From positions 1 to 31,282 of IMG/VR virus record IMGVR_UViG_3300031974_000143: DNA of 31,282 nucleotides. One strand, 5' to 3'. The position numbers and the translations under genes were made by a program. Within the stretch, counting starts at the first letter, position 1. Each line of letters begins with the position of its first letter. This document shows, piece after piece, positions 1 through 9,364 of the stretch. The notes beneath the pieces were generated by a model that had not been told where the DNA came from, searched no databases, and saw only the letters and a list, made by a program, of their open reading frames with translations. This DNA is from a virus.

Positions 1-330
1 GCATATGACGCAGATCAGAAAAAAGTTGTTCTTGCATATCGTGATGCAAACAACAGTAATTATGGAACTGCTAGAGTGTTTACAACAGGTTTTACTTCTA
101 CAAACATTACCTCAGAGAACTATATCGGTATGTCCAAAGGTGGCGCTGTAGCTGACACCAAGGGTGCAACTGTAGATATTATTGGTGCAGTAAATGATGA
201 GCAATCTAGCCTCACCGCAGGGCAACAATATTACGTACAGACAGATGGAACGATAAGCACAACAGCGGATAGCCCAAGTGTACTGGCAGGGACTGCCATT
301 TCAGCAACAGAGTTATTAGTAAAGACATAG
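1..330 (+). CDS. C-terminal part of a beta-propeller-like repeat tail protein (5' cut by window edge)
   Basis: The reading frame is open from base 1, so the gene begins outside the window. The visible part starts in the last propeller-type repeat (AYDADQKKVVLAYRD, then NNSNYGTA) and continues into a C-terminal domain of about 75 residues with the landmarks TSENYIG, SSLTAGQ, YYVQTDGT and AGTAISATELLVKT. The same last repeat and terminal domain occur in the proteins at 28046-29533 and 29810-31264, so this is a third paralogue. An appendage or receptor-binding role is inferred from the family architecture and the tail-gene neighbours. An internal ATG at 76 is not the true start, because the homologous sequence continues upstream of it. 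Confidence 0.85.
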   Translation, partial: AYDADQKKVVLAYRDANNSNYGTARVFTTGFTSTNITSENYIGMSKGGAVADTKGATVDIIGAVNDEQSSLTAGQQYYVQTDGTISTTADSPSVLAGTAISATELLVKT

Positions 331-337
331 GTGATGG

Positions 338-1816
338 ATGCCTTTAATTTCTATGCAAATTCCAAAAGGTCAGTACAGAAATGGCACTGATTACATGGCA
401 CAAGGTAGGTGGCGTGACGTCAATCTAGTTAGGTGGCATGAAGATTCTTTACGCCCAATAGGTGGATGGCGTCAAAGAGTAAGTGTAAATATAAATGGTG
501 TTGCTAGATCAATAATAGCTTGGGAAGATAACAGCTCAAATAGACGTTTAGCAACAGGTACATATAATAAACTTTATGCCTTACAAGCTGATGGAACATC
601 TGCCGATATAACACCTGTTGGCTTAACTGCTGGTAGAGTAGATGCTTCAATAAATACTGGTTATGGAGCTAGTTTTTATGGACGTGAAGAATATGGATTG
701 CCGCGAGTTGACAGCGAAAATATATTACGAGCTACAGTTTGGTCATTAGATAACTGGGGCGAATATCTTTTAGCCATGTCACCAGATGACGGCAAGCTAT
801 ACGAATGGCAGCTTAATAACTCTACAAAAGCTGCACAAGTTTCTAATGCCCCTACATCTTGTTCTGGTTTTATGGTTACGGAAGAGCGTTTTGTGGTTTG
901 TTTTGGTGCTGGAGGTGATCCACGAAAAGTTCAATGGTCTGACCAGGAAGATAACACAACTTGGACAGCAGCAGCTACAAACCAAGCTGGCGATTTAAGA
1001 ATACAAACGAATGGTGTGATTTTAAAAGGTTTGCGAACTAGAGGTCAGTCTTTAATATTAACCACAGAAGATGCTCATACGATGACATACCAAGGGCCAC
1101 CATTTGTGTACGGTTTTGAACGTGTCGGTACATCATGTGGCTTGATAGGTGCGGCTGCGGCTGTATCTGTTGATAATGGTGTATTCTGGATGGGGCAGCG
1201 AGGATTTTTTAATTACTCTGGTGGCAGAGTGCAAGACGTGCCTTGTGAAGTAGGTGATTACATTTTTTCCGATTTTAACACAGATCAACGCAGTAAAGTA
1301 AGTGCGGTGGTCAATTCTTCATGGAACGAAATATGGTGGTTTTATCCAAGCGCAGACAGTACCGAATGTAATCGTTACGTTGCTTATGATTATGCAGAAA
1401 ATATTTGGACAACAGGTTCAATAGATAGAACGGCAGGGGTTGATCGTGGTGTATTTAGGTATCCAATGTTTATTAAAAGTAATGGTGTACTTTACGAACA
1501 TGAAATAGGATTTAACTACGATAGTTCTACGCCTTTTGCCGAAACAGGTCCAATAGCAATTGGAAATGGCGAAAATTTAATGAATGTTGTAGAGCTTATT
1601 CCTGACGAAAAAACACAAGGTGATGTTCAAGCAAAATTTAAAACAAGGTTTTATCCAAATTCTACCGAAAGTGAGTATGGACCTTTTAGTATGAGTAGCC
1701 CCACATCTGTAAGGTTTCAAGGTAGGCAAGTACGCATGAGAGTAGAGGGAAATGTTGCTACGGACTGGCGTGTTGGGATTATGAGATTAGATGCACGTCA
1801 AGGTGGCAAAAGATGA
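338..1816 (+). CDS. Phage tail/tail-stabilisation-like structural protein (492 aa)
   Basis: This 492-residue protein begins MPLISMQIPKGQYRNGT and is rich in Trp, Gly and aromatic residues, with recurring strand-like segments such as GVFWMGQRGFFNYSGG and YVAYDYAENIWTTGSID. This style is seen in podoviral tail accessory or stabilisation proteins of the P22 gp10 kind, and in tail-tube proteins of small marine podoviruses. The ATG at 338 follows an AGGTGATGG ribosome site and lies eight bases after the upstream stop. The gene ends with an ATGA overlap into the next gene, so the two are translationally coupled. Assignment to the virion tail rests on sequence style and position, not on a catalytic motif. 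Confidence 0.6.
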   Translation: MPLISMQIPKGQYRNGTDYMAQGRWRDVNLVRWHEDSLRPIGGWRQRVSVNINGVARSIIAWEDNSSNRRLATGTYNKLYALQADGTSADITPVGLTAGRVDASINTGYGASFYGREEYGLPRVDSENILRATVWSLDNWGEYLLAMSPDDGKLYEWQLNNSTKAAQVSNAPTSCSGFMVTEERFVVCFGAGGDPRKVQWSDQEDNTTWTAAATNQAGDLRIQTNGVILKGLRTRGQSLILTTEDAHTMTYQGPPFVYGFERVGTSCGLIGAAAAVSVDNGVFWMGQRGFFNYSGGRVQDVPCEVGDYIFSDFNTDQRSKVSAVVNSSWNEIWWFYPSADSTECNRYVAYDYAENIWTTGSIDRTAGVDRGVFRYPMFIKSNGVLYEHEIGFNYDSSTPFAETGPIAIGNGENLMNVVELIPDEKTQGDVQAKFKTRFYPNSTESEYGPFSMSSPTSVRFQGRQVRMRVEGNVATDWRVGIMRLDARQGGKR

Positions 1817-2463
1817 GAATAGTACCACCGTATACACCAGATATACAATCGTGGGCTGAAAATATTAGGAAGTTTCTTGGTAAGGCTCTTAATCAATTAG
1901 ACGCTAAAGATCAGTACAGTTCTGCGGCTGAAGATGGTACAATTTTATATGATCGTGTAAACGGTTATCCTGTTGTCAGTAAAAATGGTGAGTGGCGTCA
2001 AATAGTTTTAGAAGATGGCCACGGTGATTTTTACATTGACGCAGACGTAACGGCAGCAAGTGCAAATACAGAATATCAGCTTACGTACACGGCTGAAACA
2101 ACCAACAGCGGTATTACTTTAGGCACGCCTGCAAGTAGAATTGTGTTCGAAGAGGCAGGGGAATACGTCATAGCGTTTTCGGCGCAAATATCCTCTACAT
2201 CTGCAAGTACTGTGCATTTTTACTTTTGGCCTAGCGTTAACGGCACAGATATTAACAATAGCGCAATGACTACAGCTTTACATCAAAACAACGCAACTCT
2301 TGTCACATCACGAACCCAAATATTTACAGTAGCGGCAAATGACTATTTAGAGGTAAATTGGATGACAGATAGCACTGACGGATTTCTTAATGCTACGGCT
2401 GCATCATCACCAGTGCCAAATATTCCTGCTTCAACTTTGTCAATTACAAGATTACATGGGTAG
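1813..2463 (+). CDS. Probable tail fibre/appendage protein with C1q/TNF-like jelly-roll domain (216 aa)
   Basis: The first 80 residues (MRIVPPYTPDIQSWAENIRKF) look like an attachment region carrying the phrase GTILYDRVNGYPVVSKNGEW. The remaining 130 residues alternate beta-strand-like segments, including RIVFEEAGEYVIAFSAQISS, VHFYFWPSVNGTDI and TVAANDYLEVNWMTD. This pattern matches the C1q/TNF-like jelly roll of phage fibre and capsid decoration proteins. The start overlaps the stop of the upstream gene (ATGA). A trimeric surface appendage contacting the host or decorating the tail is an inference from the fold pattern. Confidence 0.5.
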   Translation: MRIVPPYTPDIQSWAENIRKFLGKALNQLDAKDQYSSAAEDGTILYDRVNGYPVVSKNGEWRQIVLEDGHGDFYIDADVTAASANTEYQLTYTAETTNSGITLGTPASRIVFEEAGEYVIAFSAQISSTSASTVHFYFWPSVNGTDINNSAMTTALHQNNATLVTSRTQIFTVAANDYLEVNWMTDSTDGFLNATAASSPVPNIPASTLSITRLHG

Positions 2464-2465
2464 GG

Positions 2466-2494
2466 GTGTAAATGTGTATAAATTGTGCTATAAG
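2466..2494 (+). promoter_or_regulatory. Weak promoter-like sequence in a 56-base gap
   Basis: The gap between two structural genes holds TGCTATAAG at 2486-2494, an extended -10 pattern, with only a poor -35 match (GTGTAA, 2466-2471) 17 bases upstream. The downstream gene also has a clear TTGGAG ribosome site. The gap is unusually long for this genome, which supports some regulatory content, but the -35 is weak and the call is tentative. Confidence 0.3.
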
Positions 2495-2519
2495 ATAATT
2501 AAGGTTTTGGAGAAATAAA

Positions 2520-3242
2520 ATGGGTATTATGGATTTTTTGTTTGGTACACCGTCTCAAGGACGATTAGAGCCACAAGTCCAACAAGCAAGAGATTATTTT
2601 CTTGAGCAAATGATGCGACAGTATCAAGCTGGGCCAATTAACTTACCAACATATATGGCTATGGATCAACCTCAAATGTACGGTGGCACAAATCAACTTT
2701 TAGAAAGTCTAGGGTTGGGTCAGGTTTCTGCTCCAAGTATGCCAACTACTACTATCGGTGGAATGGAAGTTTATACCTCTCAACCTTTCCAAACACAAAT
2801 GGAACAATCTTTTGCAGAGCGTTTTCCTGGTCAGTACGATTATTTACGTCAACCTTTTATTGACCCTGTAACTGGTTTACCAAGGGGTGTTGATCCCAAT
2901 GCTTCAACACAGCCTGTTGTTGATCCAGAAGAAGAAGAAAGGGAAAGGCGTAGACGCAGACGTAGGCGCAGCAGACGAAATAGAGAGCGAATAGAACAAA
3001 ATCGCAGAAATATGGATTCGTCAAATAGAAGCACTGGTGGTTTAGTTTCGCAACTTGTTTCACGAATGCCAAACAGAGTTAATGCTAGAAATTTGTCTGA
3101 TGGTAGTAGAATAACAAGAACCTCTGGTGCAATAACGCGATCAAGAATGCCAGTAGCTAGAGGTAACAGAACGCCAACAGATCCTAGTGGTGGAAGGGGT
3201 TTTAGATCAGCTATTAGCAGAATTTTTGGAGGTGGTAGATGA
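2520..3242 (+). CDS. Hypothetical virion-associated protein with Arg-rich tract (240 aa)
   Basis: I do not recognise a named family. The protein starts MGIMDFLFGTPSQGRLEPQ and is Gln/Pro-rich in its first half. It then carries an acidic patch (DPEEEERE) that runs directly into a run of about a dozen Arg residues broken by Ser and Asn, and a Gly/Arg-rich tail ending FGGGR. Such charged tracts suit nucleic-acid or capsid-interior contacts. It lies immediately before three proteins that look like ejection or internal virion proteins, and its last codon overlaps the next start (ATGA). TTGGAG eleven bases upstream sets the start. An internal virion role is inferred from context only. Confidence 0.6.
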   Translation: MGIMDFLFGTPSQGRLEPQVQQARDYFLEQMMRQYQAGPINLPTYMAMDQPQMYGGTNQLLESLGLGQVSAPSMPTTTIGGMEVYTSQPFQTQMEQSFAERFPGQYDYLRQPFIDPVTGLPRGVDPNASTQPVVDPEEEERERRRRRRRRSRRNRERIEQNRRNMDSSNRSTGGLVSQLVSRMPNRVNARNLSDGSRITRTSGAITRSRMPVARGNRTPTDPSGGRGFRSAISRIFGGGR

Positions 3243-4201
3243 TTGGAACTCAATCACCAATGCAGGGTGCTTTTGCAAGAGCGCAACAGTACCAAACACA
3301 AGCAGCAGATGCGTATGGTAGATTAGCTAGTTTTTCTCCAGAAGCGATGGAAGCTGCCAGATTAGGAGAGGCGCAACAAATGCAGGGCGTTGGTGCGGTT
3401 CAAGGAGCACAAGCCCCTAGTCAAATACAAGTTGGTCAATTAGCAACAACAAACTTGCAGCCGTATATGTCACCCTACCAACAGCAAGTTATAGAAGCTG
3501 GGCAAGCAGACATTGAACGTCAGCGTCAATTGGCTTCTCAAAACTTAGCCGCACAAGCACAACGTGCAAGAGCATTTGGTGGATCACGCCAAGCAGTGCA
3601 AGAAGGTGTATTGGCTGGTGAAGCATTACGTCAAGCTGGAGCATTATCTGCACAGCAAAGGCAACAGGCATTTGAAACGGCCCTTCGATCTGGGCAATTT
3701 GATATTGGACAAACACAACAAGCAAGAACAATGGCTTCTCAGCAGCAATTTCAAGCACAACAATTAGCGCAACAAGCGCGTGAGGCCGCCGCGGCACGTG
3801 AGCAAGCGGCAAGGGCTGGAAATATGCAAGCGGCTAATCAGTTTGCGCTACAACAAGCACAACTTGAACAGGCTGCTAATCAAGCAACCTTTGGTGGGCA
3901 ATTTCAAGCTGCTGGAATACAACAGGCAGCGGCTGGTGGTTTAGGCCGTTTAGGCAGTCAAGTATTTGGTCAAGGTATGCAAGGGCTACAAATGCAGCAA
4001 AGAGCCGCTGAAAGAGCGCAGCGACAACAGCAAGCAATGTTAGATGCCGCAAGAGGACAAACAGCCACAAATTTAGGATATGGGCCACAAGCATTGCAAA
4101 CAGGCACTGGTATTTTAGGTGGCCTGCCAACAGCGCAACAACAAACTGGTGGCACTCCTGGGCTATTTGGTGTTTTAGGAAGTTTAGGCGGATTTTTTTA
4201 A
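3239..4201 (+). CDS. Gln/Ala-rich internal virion (ejection-type) protein (320 aa)
   Basis: The protein is dominated by Gln and Ala with long predicted helical or coiled-coil stretches. It contains the phrases LQPYMSPYQQQVIEAGQADI and AQRARAFGGSRQAVQEGVL, which recur in internal virion proteins of marine podoviruses. The C-terminus becomes Gly-rich (GTPGLFGVLGSLGGFF). Helical Gln/Ala-rich proteins next to the portal are typical of podoviral ejection proteins, which enter the cell with the DNA and build a conduit across the envelope. The gene overlaps its upstream neighbour by four bases and is followed by two more proteins of similar location and style. No enzymatic motif is visible. Confidence 0.55.
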   Translation: MIGTQSPMQGAFARAQQYQTQAADAYGRLASFSPEAMEAARLGEAQQMQGVGAVQGAQAPSQIQVGQLATTNLQPYMSPYQQQVIEAGQADIERQRQLASQNLAAQAQRARAFGGSRQAVQEGVLAGEALRQAGALSAQQRQQAFETALRSGQFDIGQTQQARTMASQQQFQAQQLAQQAREAAAAREQAARAGNMQAANQFALQQAQLEQAANQATFGGQFQAAGIQQAAAGGLGRLGSQVFGQGMQGLQMQQRAAERAQRQQQAMLDAARGQTATNLGYGPQALQTGTGILGGLPTAQQQTGGTPGLFGVLGSLGGFF

Positions 4202-4214
4202 ATTAGGGTAAATC

Positions 4215-5201
4215 ATGGCAGAGCAACCAACAGCAATACAAATGCAGCAAATGCAGAGACAACCAAGGGGTTTAATGGGTTTTCTGCGCGATCCTAGGGT
4301 ACGTCAAACACTGGCTTCTATGGACAGATCAGGATTGTTTCAAGGTGTTGCAGAGCAAGCTGGTAGAGATATTGCAAGACAAGAAGAAATAGAAACTCAA
4401 AACAGAACAGCACAATGGTTGGCTTCACAGCCAAATGGTCAAAAATATGCAGAGGCAATATTAGCTGGTTTGCCAGCTTCTTCTATTTACTCTCAGTATG
4501 TTTCTGATCAGCAAGGTACGGCTGGTGTAAAAGTTGGTGACAGACTCATTGACCCAAAAACTGGGGAGATTATTTACGAAGATAACCAAGCTATAAGCCA
4601 GTTAGACAAAGATCAAGTTGGTGTAGTGGCTCAGTTAAATGGGCAGCTTAGGCAAATTTATCGACCTTACGACGAAATATTTAATGGTTATAATTTAATT
4701 AAAAATGCTATTTCTCGCAGACAAGAAGGAAATATAAGTTCGGGTATTGATGATTTAACTGTTACCATTGCTTTTGCAAAAATTCTTGACCCAGAAAGTG
4801 TTGTACGAAGTGAAGAAAGTGCGGCTGTATCACGTGCTGGCGGTGGTATCAACGCTGCAATAAACGCGTTTAAAAACTTTTTAACAGGTGAAGGTTTGCT
4901 GGCTGATGATGTAAGGCAACGGATTTTTAAAGTGGCGAGTGATACCGCAAAAACGTGGTTTAAAAAATCAACTGACGAATATGACAGAGTTTTAAGAACT
5001 GCAAAATTATACGGAATACCAGATGATATAGCACAACAAGTATTTTCTAAGCCACAGCAAATATCAATTACTCCAATACCATCAAGTACTGAAAATTCCG
5101 ATCAGCCAAACGGTATAATTCCTCAGTCTGCAAAAGACGCAGGCTTAACACAAGAAGATTGGAACCGTATGACGCAAACCGAAATAGCACCTTTTCTTTA
5201 G
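4215..5201 (+). CDS. Probable internal virion protein (328 aa)
   Basis: I do not recognise a named family. The N-terminus is Gln/Met-rich (MAEQPTAIQMQQMQRQPRG), the middle is mixed alpha/beta with the phrase VGDRLIDPKTGEIIYEDNQ, and the second half is helical (ILDPESVVRSEESAAVSRAGG). The C-terminus ends in a segment resembling a short peptide-recognition tail (AKDAGLTQEDWNRMT). It sits between the Gln/Ala-rich protein and the 665-residue protein in the same operon, so a role in the DNA-ejection apparatus is the simplest inference. TAGGGT lies just upstream of the ATG. Confidence 0.5.
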   Translation: MAEQPTAIQMQQMQRQPRGLMGFLRDPRVRQTLASMDRSGLFQGVAEQAGRDIARQEEIETQNRTAQWLASQPNGQKYAEAILAGLPASSIYSQYVSDQQGTAGVKVGDRLIDPKTGEIIYEDNQAISQLDKDQVGVVAQLNGQLRQIYRPYDEIFNGYNLIKNAISRRQEGNISSGIDDLTVTIAFAKILDPESVVRSEESAAVSRAGGGINAAINAFKNFLTGEGLLADDVRQRIFKVASDTAKTWFKKSTDEYDRVLRTAKLYGIPDDIAQQVFSKPQQISITPIPSSTENSDQPNGIIPQSAKDAGLTQEDWNRMTQTEIAPFL

Positions 5202-5210
5202 GAATATTAA

Positions 5211-7208
5211 ATGGTTACAGAAGCACAAAGAGCCGCCGCAGAAGCATATAAAAAACGTATAGCTAATGAAGAAGCGCAGGCCGATCAATTAAAAGAAGAA
5301 ACGCCAACACAACGTGGCAGAACTTTTTTGCAAGGCATTACTTTTGGAACAGCAGATGAGTTAGAAGCTTATATTAGAAGTATTGGCTCTGAACGTGAAT
5401 ACGAAGATTTAGTAAATGAGATTCGTGGCAATTTAGATGCGTATAAGCAAGCAAGACCTCTAGAAGCTGCTGGTGCAGAAATTGCTGGTGCGGCTGCTCC
5501 TGCGGTTATTGCTACATTTTTAACTGGTGGAGCTGCATTACCAGCTCTTGCCACAAGACTTCCTTTGCTTAACAATTTAATTGGTAGAGTTACTGGTAGA
5601 TTATTAGGAACAAGAGGCACACAATCAGTTACTGGAGGTGTTGCAGTAGGTGGTGGCCAAGGTGCATTAACAGGTTTTGGAACGGCAGAAGGTGGTGTTG
5701 GTGAAAGACTTGACGAAACAATAACTGGTGCTGGCACAGGAATGGTTCTAGGCGCTGGTGGTGAAGTTGCTGGAAAACTCATTGGCAAAACTATTGGTGG
5801 TTTGATTGATTATGCCAGAAGGCAATACGGCAGTAAAGCAAGTGCTGTTGCGGAGCGTGAAATACAACGATTGGCACAAGAGCGCGGTATAACGCCAGAA
5901 GATGCTTTTCAACAGCTTATGGATGGATCAATATTAGCAGAAAATGTTACCATGCGAGACATGGTGCGAACATATCGCGCGACAGGTGGAGAAGCTGCGG
6001 CAGAATTGGAAAAAGGTTTACGTGGTCGCAGAAAAGAAACTCGCAAAGAAGTTGTTGAAACGTTAGAACGTGGGTTTGGTGTTACAGATAGAAATATTTT
6101 AAAACAGCAAACAAATCGTCTTGATGATTTAGGTGAAAAAGCAAGTTCTTTGTACGATGATGCTGATTGGGGACAAAATCCAGTACCGCAACAATTTGTA
6201 ACAAGTATGGCTAATATTTTCAGTAGAGTTCCTAGAGCATTTGATGAAGTAAAAGAAGCAATGCAATATTCGGGCGAAAAAATGTTTTTTACATTAGATA
6301 AGGCTGGAAATGTAAATATAACTGGTGCGCCAACAATAGCACAAGCCGAAAAAGTAAGGAGAGCAATATCGAATAGAGTTGATGCTTTATATAAAGCAGA
6401 TAATCCAATGGCTGCAAAAGCACTAAAACAAGTTGAGCTTGAATTGCGTGGAATTATCGACAATATCAGCCCTCAAACTCAACAAGCGCGGCAAACATAT
6501 GCACAAATGATGTCGGAAAATGACGCATGGAAAACAGCAAGAGGTTTAACCACTGCTAATCCTGATTTTGATTTATTACAAATGGAGTGGGATAAAGTCC
6601 TTACACAAGGTGACGAGCAAATTAAAGCATTTAGACTTGGCGTAATGTCAAAGCTGCGAAGAATGTTGGCAAGTGGTTCTGCGGCAGGTACAATTAGAAA
6701 AATGCTAGATGAAGATAACAGTATGCGTGCTGTTTTAGAGGAAGTTTTCCCAGAACAAGAACTGCCAGAAATGCTTAGAAAATTATCTGTATCTAAACTT
6801 GCAAATGATACAGTGAACGAGGTTTTAGGGTCAACGCCAACTGCAATTACTTCTGAATTGGTAAAACGTCAAAAAGGTGGTTTTGATTTACTAGATGTTG
6901 GTCTTGATATGGCAAGTGGGTCGTCAGCAATCGCGCTTGCAAGGTTATTATTTAGAGGGCTTCAAAAAGCTGACCCACAACTTACTGATAGTCAACGTAC
7001 AGAAATTGTAAAAATAATGGTTTCTCGTGATGCCGATAGAATTAGACAAATTTTACAAGATGATAGTGGTTTAGCTGTATTACAAGATTATTTAACAACC
7101 ACAGCAGATACATTAAAACGTGGTGGATTAAGAGCAGCAACGCAAATGCAAGCGCAAAATCCTAATTTTCAAGGTAACTTGATGCAACGCTTAACTGGTG
7201 CTCAATAA
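5211..7208 (+). CDS. Large internal virion/DNA-ejection-type protein (665 aa)
   Basis: The N-terminal 60 residues form a charged helix (MVTEAQRAAAEAYKKRIANE). Then comes RTFLQGITFGTADELEAYI, a phrase common in large internal proteins of podoviruses. Residues of about 85 to 195 are very rich in Gly and Ala and contain amphipathic or membrane-active stretches (AGAEIAGAAAPAVIATFLTG and a long Gly-rich run). The remaining 450 residues are helical and charged. A membrane-active Gly/Ala segment in a large helical virion protein beside the portal fits a component of the ejected trans-envelope conduit. No lytic transglycosylase motif is visible. GGAAT lies upstream of the ATG. Confidence 0.55.
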   Translation: MVTEAQRAAAEAYKKRIANEEAQADQLKEETPTQRGRTFLQGITFGTADELEAYIRSIGSEREYEDLVNEIRGNLDAYKQARPLEAAGAEIAGAAAPAVIATFLTGGAALPALATRLPLLNNLIGRVTGRLLGTRGTQSVTGGVAVGGGQGALTGFGTAEGGVGERLDETITGAGTGMVLGAGGEVAGKLIGKTIGGLIDYARRQYGSKASAVAEREIQRLAQERGITPEDAFQQLMDGSILAENVTMRDMVRTYRATGGEAAAELEKGLRGRRKETRKEVVETLERGFGVTDRNILKQQTNRLDDLGEKASSLYDDADWGQNPVPQQFVTSMANIFSRVPRAFDEVKEAMQYSGEKMFFTLDKAGNVNITGAPTIAQAEKVRRAISNRVDALYKADNPMAAKALKQVELELRGIIDNISPQTQQARQTYAQMMSENDAWKTARGLTTANPDFDLLQMEWDKVLTQGDEQIKAFRLGVMSKLRRMLASGSAAGTIRKMLDEDNSMRAVLEEVFPEQELPEMLRKLSVSKLANDTVNEVLGSTPTAITSELVKRQKGGFDLLDVGLDMASGSSAIALARLLFRGLQKADPQLTDSQRTEIVKIMVSRDADRIRQILQDDSGLAVLQDYLTTTADTLKRGGLRAATQMQAQNPNFQGNLMQRLTGAQ

Positions 7209-7219
7209 AGGAATATAAT

Positions 7220-9364
7220 ATGCGTCTAGAGCCAATGGATAAAGATACGATTGAAGGCATCATACAAAAAGCTGTACAAGATGCCGTTGATTTTATTGAA
7301 AGTGAAATATCCGAACCAAGATTAAAAGCGCAAAGATACTTTGATGGTGAAGTTGATATTGGTTTTGAGCAAGGTAGATCAAAAGTAGTTGCTACAAAGT
7401 GCCGTGATGTTGTTCGCGGCATCAAACCATCTATACAGCGTGTATTTTTAAGTACAGAAAACCCAGTAGAATTTGTACCAAGAATGCCAGAAGATGTACA
7501 AGTTTCTGAGCAAATGACCAAATATGCAAATTATAAATTTATGCAAAATAATGGTTATCGTATGCTTAATGACGTTTTCCAAGATGCAATGGTAAAAAAA
7601 TGCGGCATCGCAAAAGTAATGTTTGACGATAAAACCGTAAATGAAATTTATACTGTTGAAGGTTTAACAGAAGAAGAATTTACTGTTGCTGTTGAGGAGG
7701 ATGAAATAGAGGTTCTTGAGCAAACAGTAAGCCAAAAAGTAGAAATAGACGAAAATGGTGTAGATGTTGAAACGCCTATTTATGATGCAAAGTTAAGCAG
7801 AAGAATAGAAGGTGGTGATATATTAATTACCTCAGTGCCTCCAGAAGAGTTTTTTGTAGATCGTAATGCGCGTAGCGTTGATGATTTCTATGTAATCGGT
7901 CATCGCACTGATATGACAGTTGGTGATATTTTGGCGATGGGTTACGACCTAGATGATCTTGTAGGAATATCAGGAACAAATTCCACAATAGAAGCTGAGG
8001 CAGAGTTTGAGCGTAGAGGGTATTCGGTAGACGAAGACGATACAGAAAATGCTGATCCAACTTCAAGAAAAATTGTTGTTACAGAGGCATATATGAAGAT
8101 AGATGCTGAAGGTACTGGCATGCCTCAGTTGTACCAATTTATATTGGCAGGGTCGGGTTATAAAATGTTGTCTTACGAATTGGCAGATGAAGTTCCGTTT
8201 GCTGTTTTCGAAGTAGATCCAGAACCACATGCTTTTTTTGGTCGTAGTTTAGTTGATTTAATTATGGACGATCAAGATGCTGCAACCGCAATGCTGCGTG
8301 GTGTACTTGATAATGTTGCACTTACAAACAATCCTGGCTTAGAAATACTTGACGGTCAGGTTTCCGTTGATGATTTATTAAATAACGAAATTGGTAGAAT
8401 TGTTCGCGTTAAGCAATCAGGTGCAATTCGAGAGCAAGTAATTCCTTTTACGGCAGGTTCAACATTACCAGCATTGCAGTATTTTGATTTACTTGTTGAT
8501 AATAAAACAGGCGTTTCAAAAGCAGCACAAGGACTTGACCCTGATATATTACAGTCGGCAACAGCAACAGCTGTAGCGGCAACAATGGAAGGTGCGGCAG
8601 GTCAAGCAGAGGTTATTGCGCGTAATTTAGCAGAAGGTGGTATGCGTAGATTATTTAAACTTATTGCAAATTGTATAATTAAAAATACTGATAAAAAAGA
8701 AATTATCAGGCTCAATAATCAATTTGTAGAGGTTGACCCGCGTGTTTGGAATGCCGACATGGACATGATAGTTAATGTTGGTGTTGGTACTGGACGAGAA
8801 AACGAAAAGGCTGCTGTTCTGCGCGAAACTTTACAAATGCAAATGAGCGTTTGGCAACAATATGGCCCTAACAATGGCTTAGTTACAATGACCAATGTTC
8901 GTAATACATTAGCGGATATGTTAAGTAGTGTAGGTTTAAAAAATTCAGAGCGTTATTATTTGCCAGTTACACCAGAAAGTGAACAACAATTGATAGCTCA
9001 AAAGCAACAAGAAGCTCAAATGGCAGCACAACAGCAAGAAGGTGGAATACCAGCAAGTGATCCAAACCAAGCATTTTTGGCCGCAGAGCAAATGAAAGCT
9101 CAAGGCAAAATGCAAGTAGATATGGCAAAACTACAATTAGATGCACAAAAAGCACAGGCTGATCAGCAATTTAAAATGCACGAACTTGCAATGCAAGATG
9201 ATTTAAAGCGCGACGAAATGGTACAAGATTTGGCTATTGAAGTTGCAAAAATACTTGGCATTTATGGTGCACAAGTAGATGTGGCAGCAGTAAAAGCAGA
9301 ACAAGATGCTCCAAGGCCACACAATGAACAAATGATGGGAATGGGAAATGGATTACAAGGTTAG
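7220..9364 (+). CDS. Portal protein (P22-type, 714 aa)
   Basis: The portal forms the dodecameric ring at one capsid vertex through which terminase pumps DNA and to which the tail attaches. The length and order of segments match P22-type portals: an N-terminal helical region with FIESEISEPRLKAQRYFDGE, the conserved phrase SKVVATKCRDVVRGIKPSI, and YKFMQNNGYRMLNDVFQDAM. A middle part contains PFAVFEVDPEPHAFFGRSL and the membrane-like helix TATAVAATMEGAAGQAEVIA. The tail from about residue 590 is Gln-rich coiled coil, like the barrel of long portals. The ATG at 7220 is preceded by AAAGGAAT. The gene overlaps the next one by 17 bases and lies just before scaffold and capsid. Confidence 0.88.
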   Translation: MRLEPMDKDTIEGIIQKAVQDAVDFIESEISEPRLKAQRYFDGEVDIGFEQGRSKVVATKCRDVVRGIKPSIQRVFLSTENPVEFVPRMPEDVQVSEQMTKYANYKFMQNNGYRMLNDVFQDAMVKKCGIAKVMFDDKTVNEIYTVEGLTEEEFTVAVEEDEIEVLEQTVSQKVEIDENGVDVETPIYDAKLSRRIEGGDILITSVPPEEFFVDRNARSVDDFYVIGHRTDMTVGDILAMGYDLDDLVGISGTNSTIEAEAEFERRGYSVDEDDTENADPTSRKIVVTEAYMKIDAEGTGMPQLYQFILAGSGYKMLSYELADEVPFAVFEVDPEPHAFFGRSLVDLIMDDQDAATAMLRGVLDNVALTNNPGLEILDGQVSVDDLLNNEIGRIVRVKQSGAIREQVIPFTAGSTLPALQYFDLLVDNKTGVSKAAQGLDPDILQSATATAVAATMEGAAGQAEVIARNLAEGGMRRLFKLIANCIIKNTDKKEIIRLNNQFVEVDPRVWNADMDMIVNVGVGTGRENEKAAVLRETLQMQMSVWQQYGPNNGLVTMTNVRNTLADMLSSVGLKNSERYYLPVTPESEQQLIAQKQQEAQMAAQQQEGGIPASDPNQAFLAAEQMKAQGKMQVDMAKLQLDAQKAQADQQFKMHELAMQDDLKRDEMVQDLAIEVAKILGIYGAQVDVAAVKAEQDAPRPHNEQMMGMGNGLQG

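Noticed and set aside
5369-5788. Long - strand reading frame (139 aa) under the large ejection protein gene
   Set aside because: It is the complement of the Gly/Ala-rich stretch of the + strand gene, is Pro/Ala/Ser-rich as such shadows are, and has no ribosome site or neighbours on that strand.
5909-6463. Another long - strand reading frame (184 aa) inside the same gene
   Set aside because: It is the antisense shadow of a helical charged region; composition (Ser/Phe-rich) and lack of signals argue against coding.
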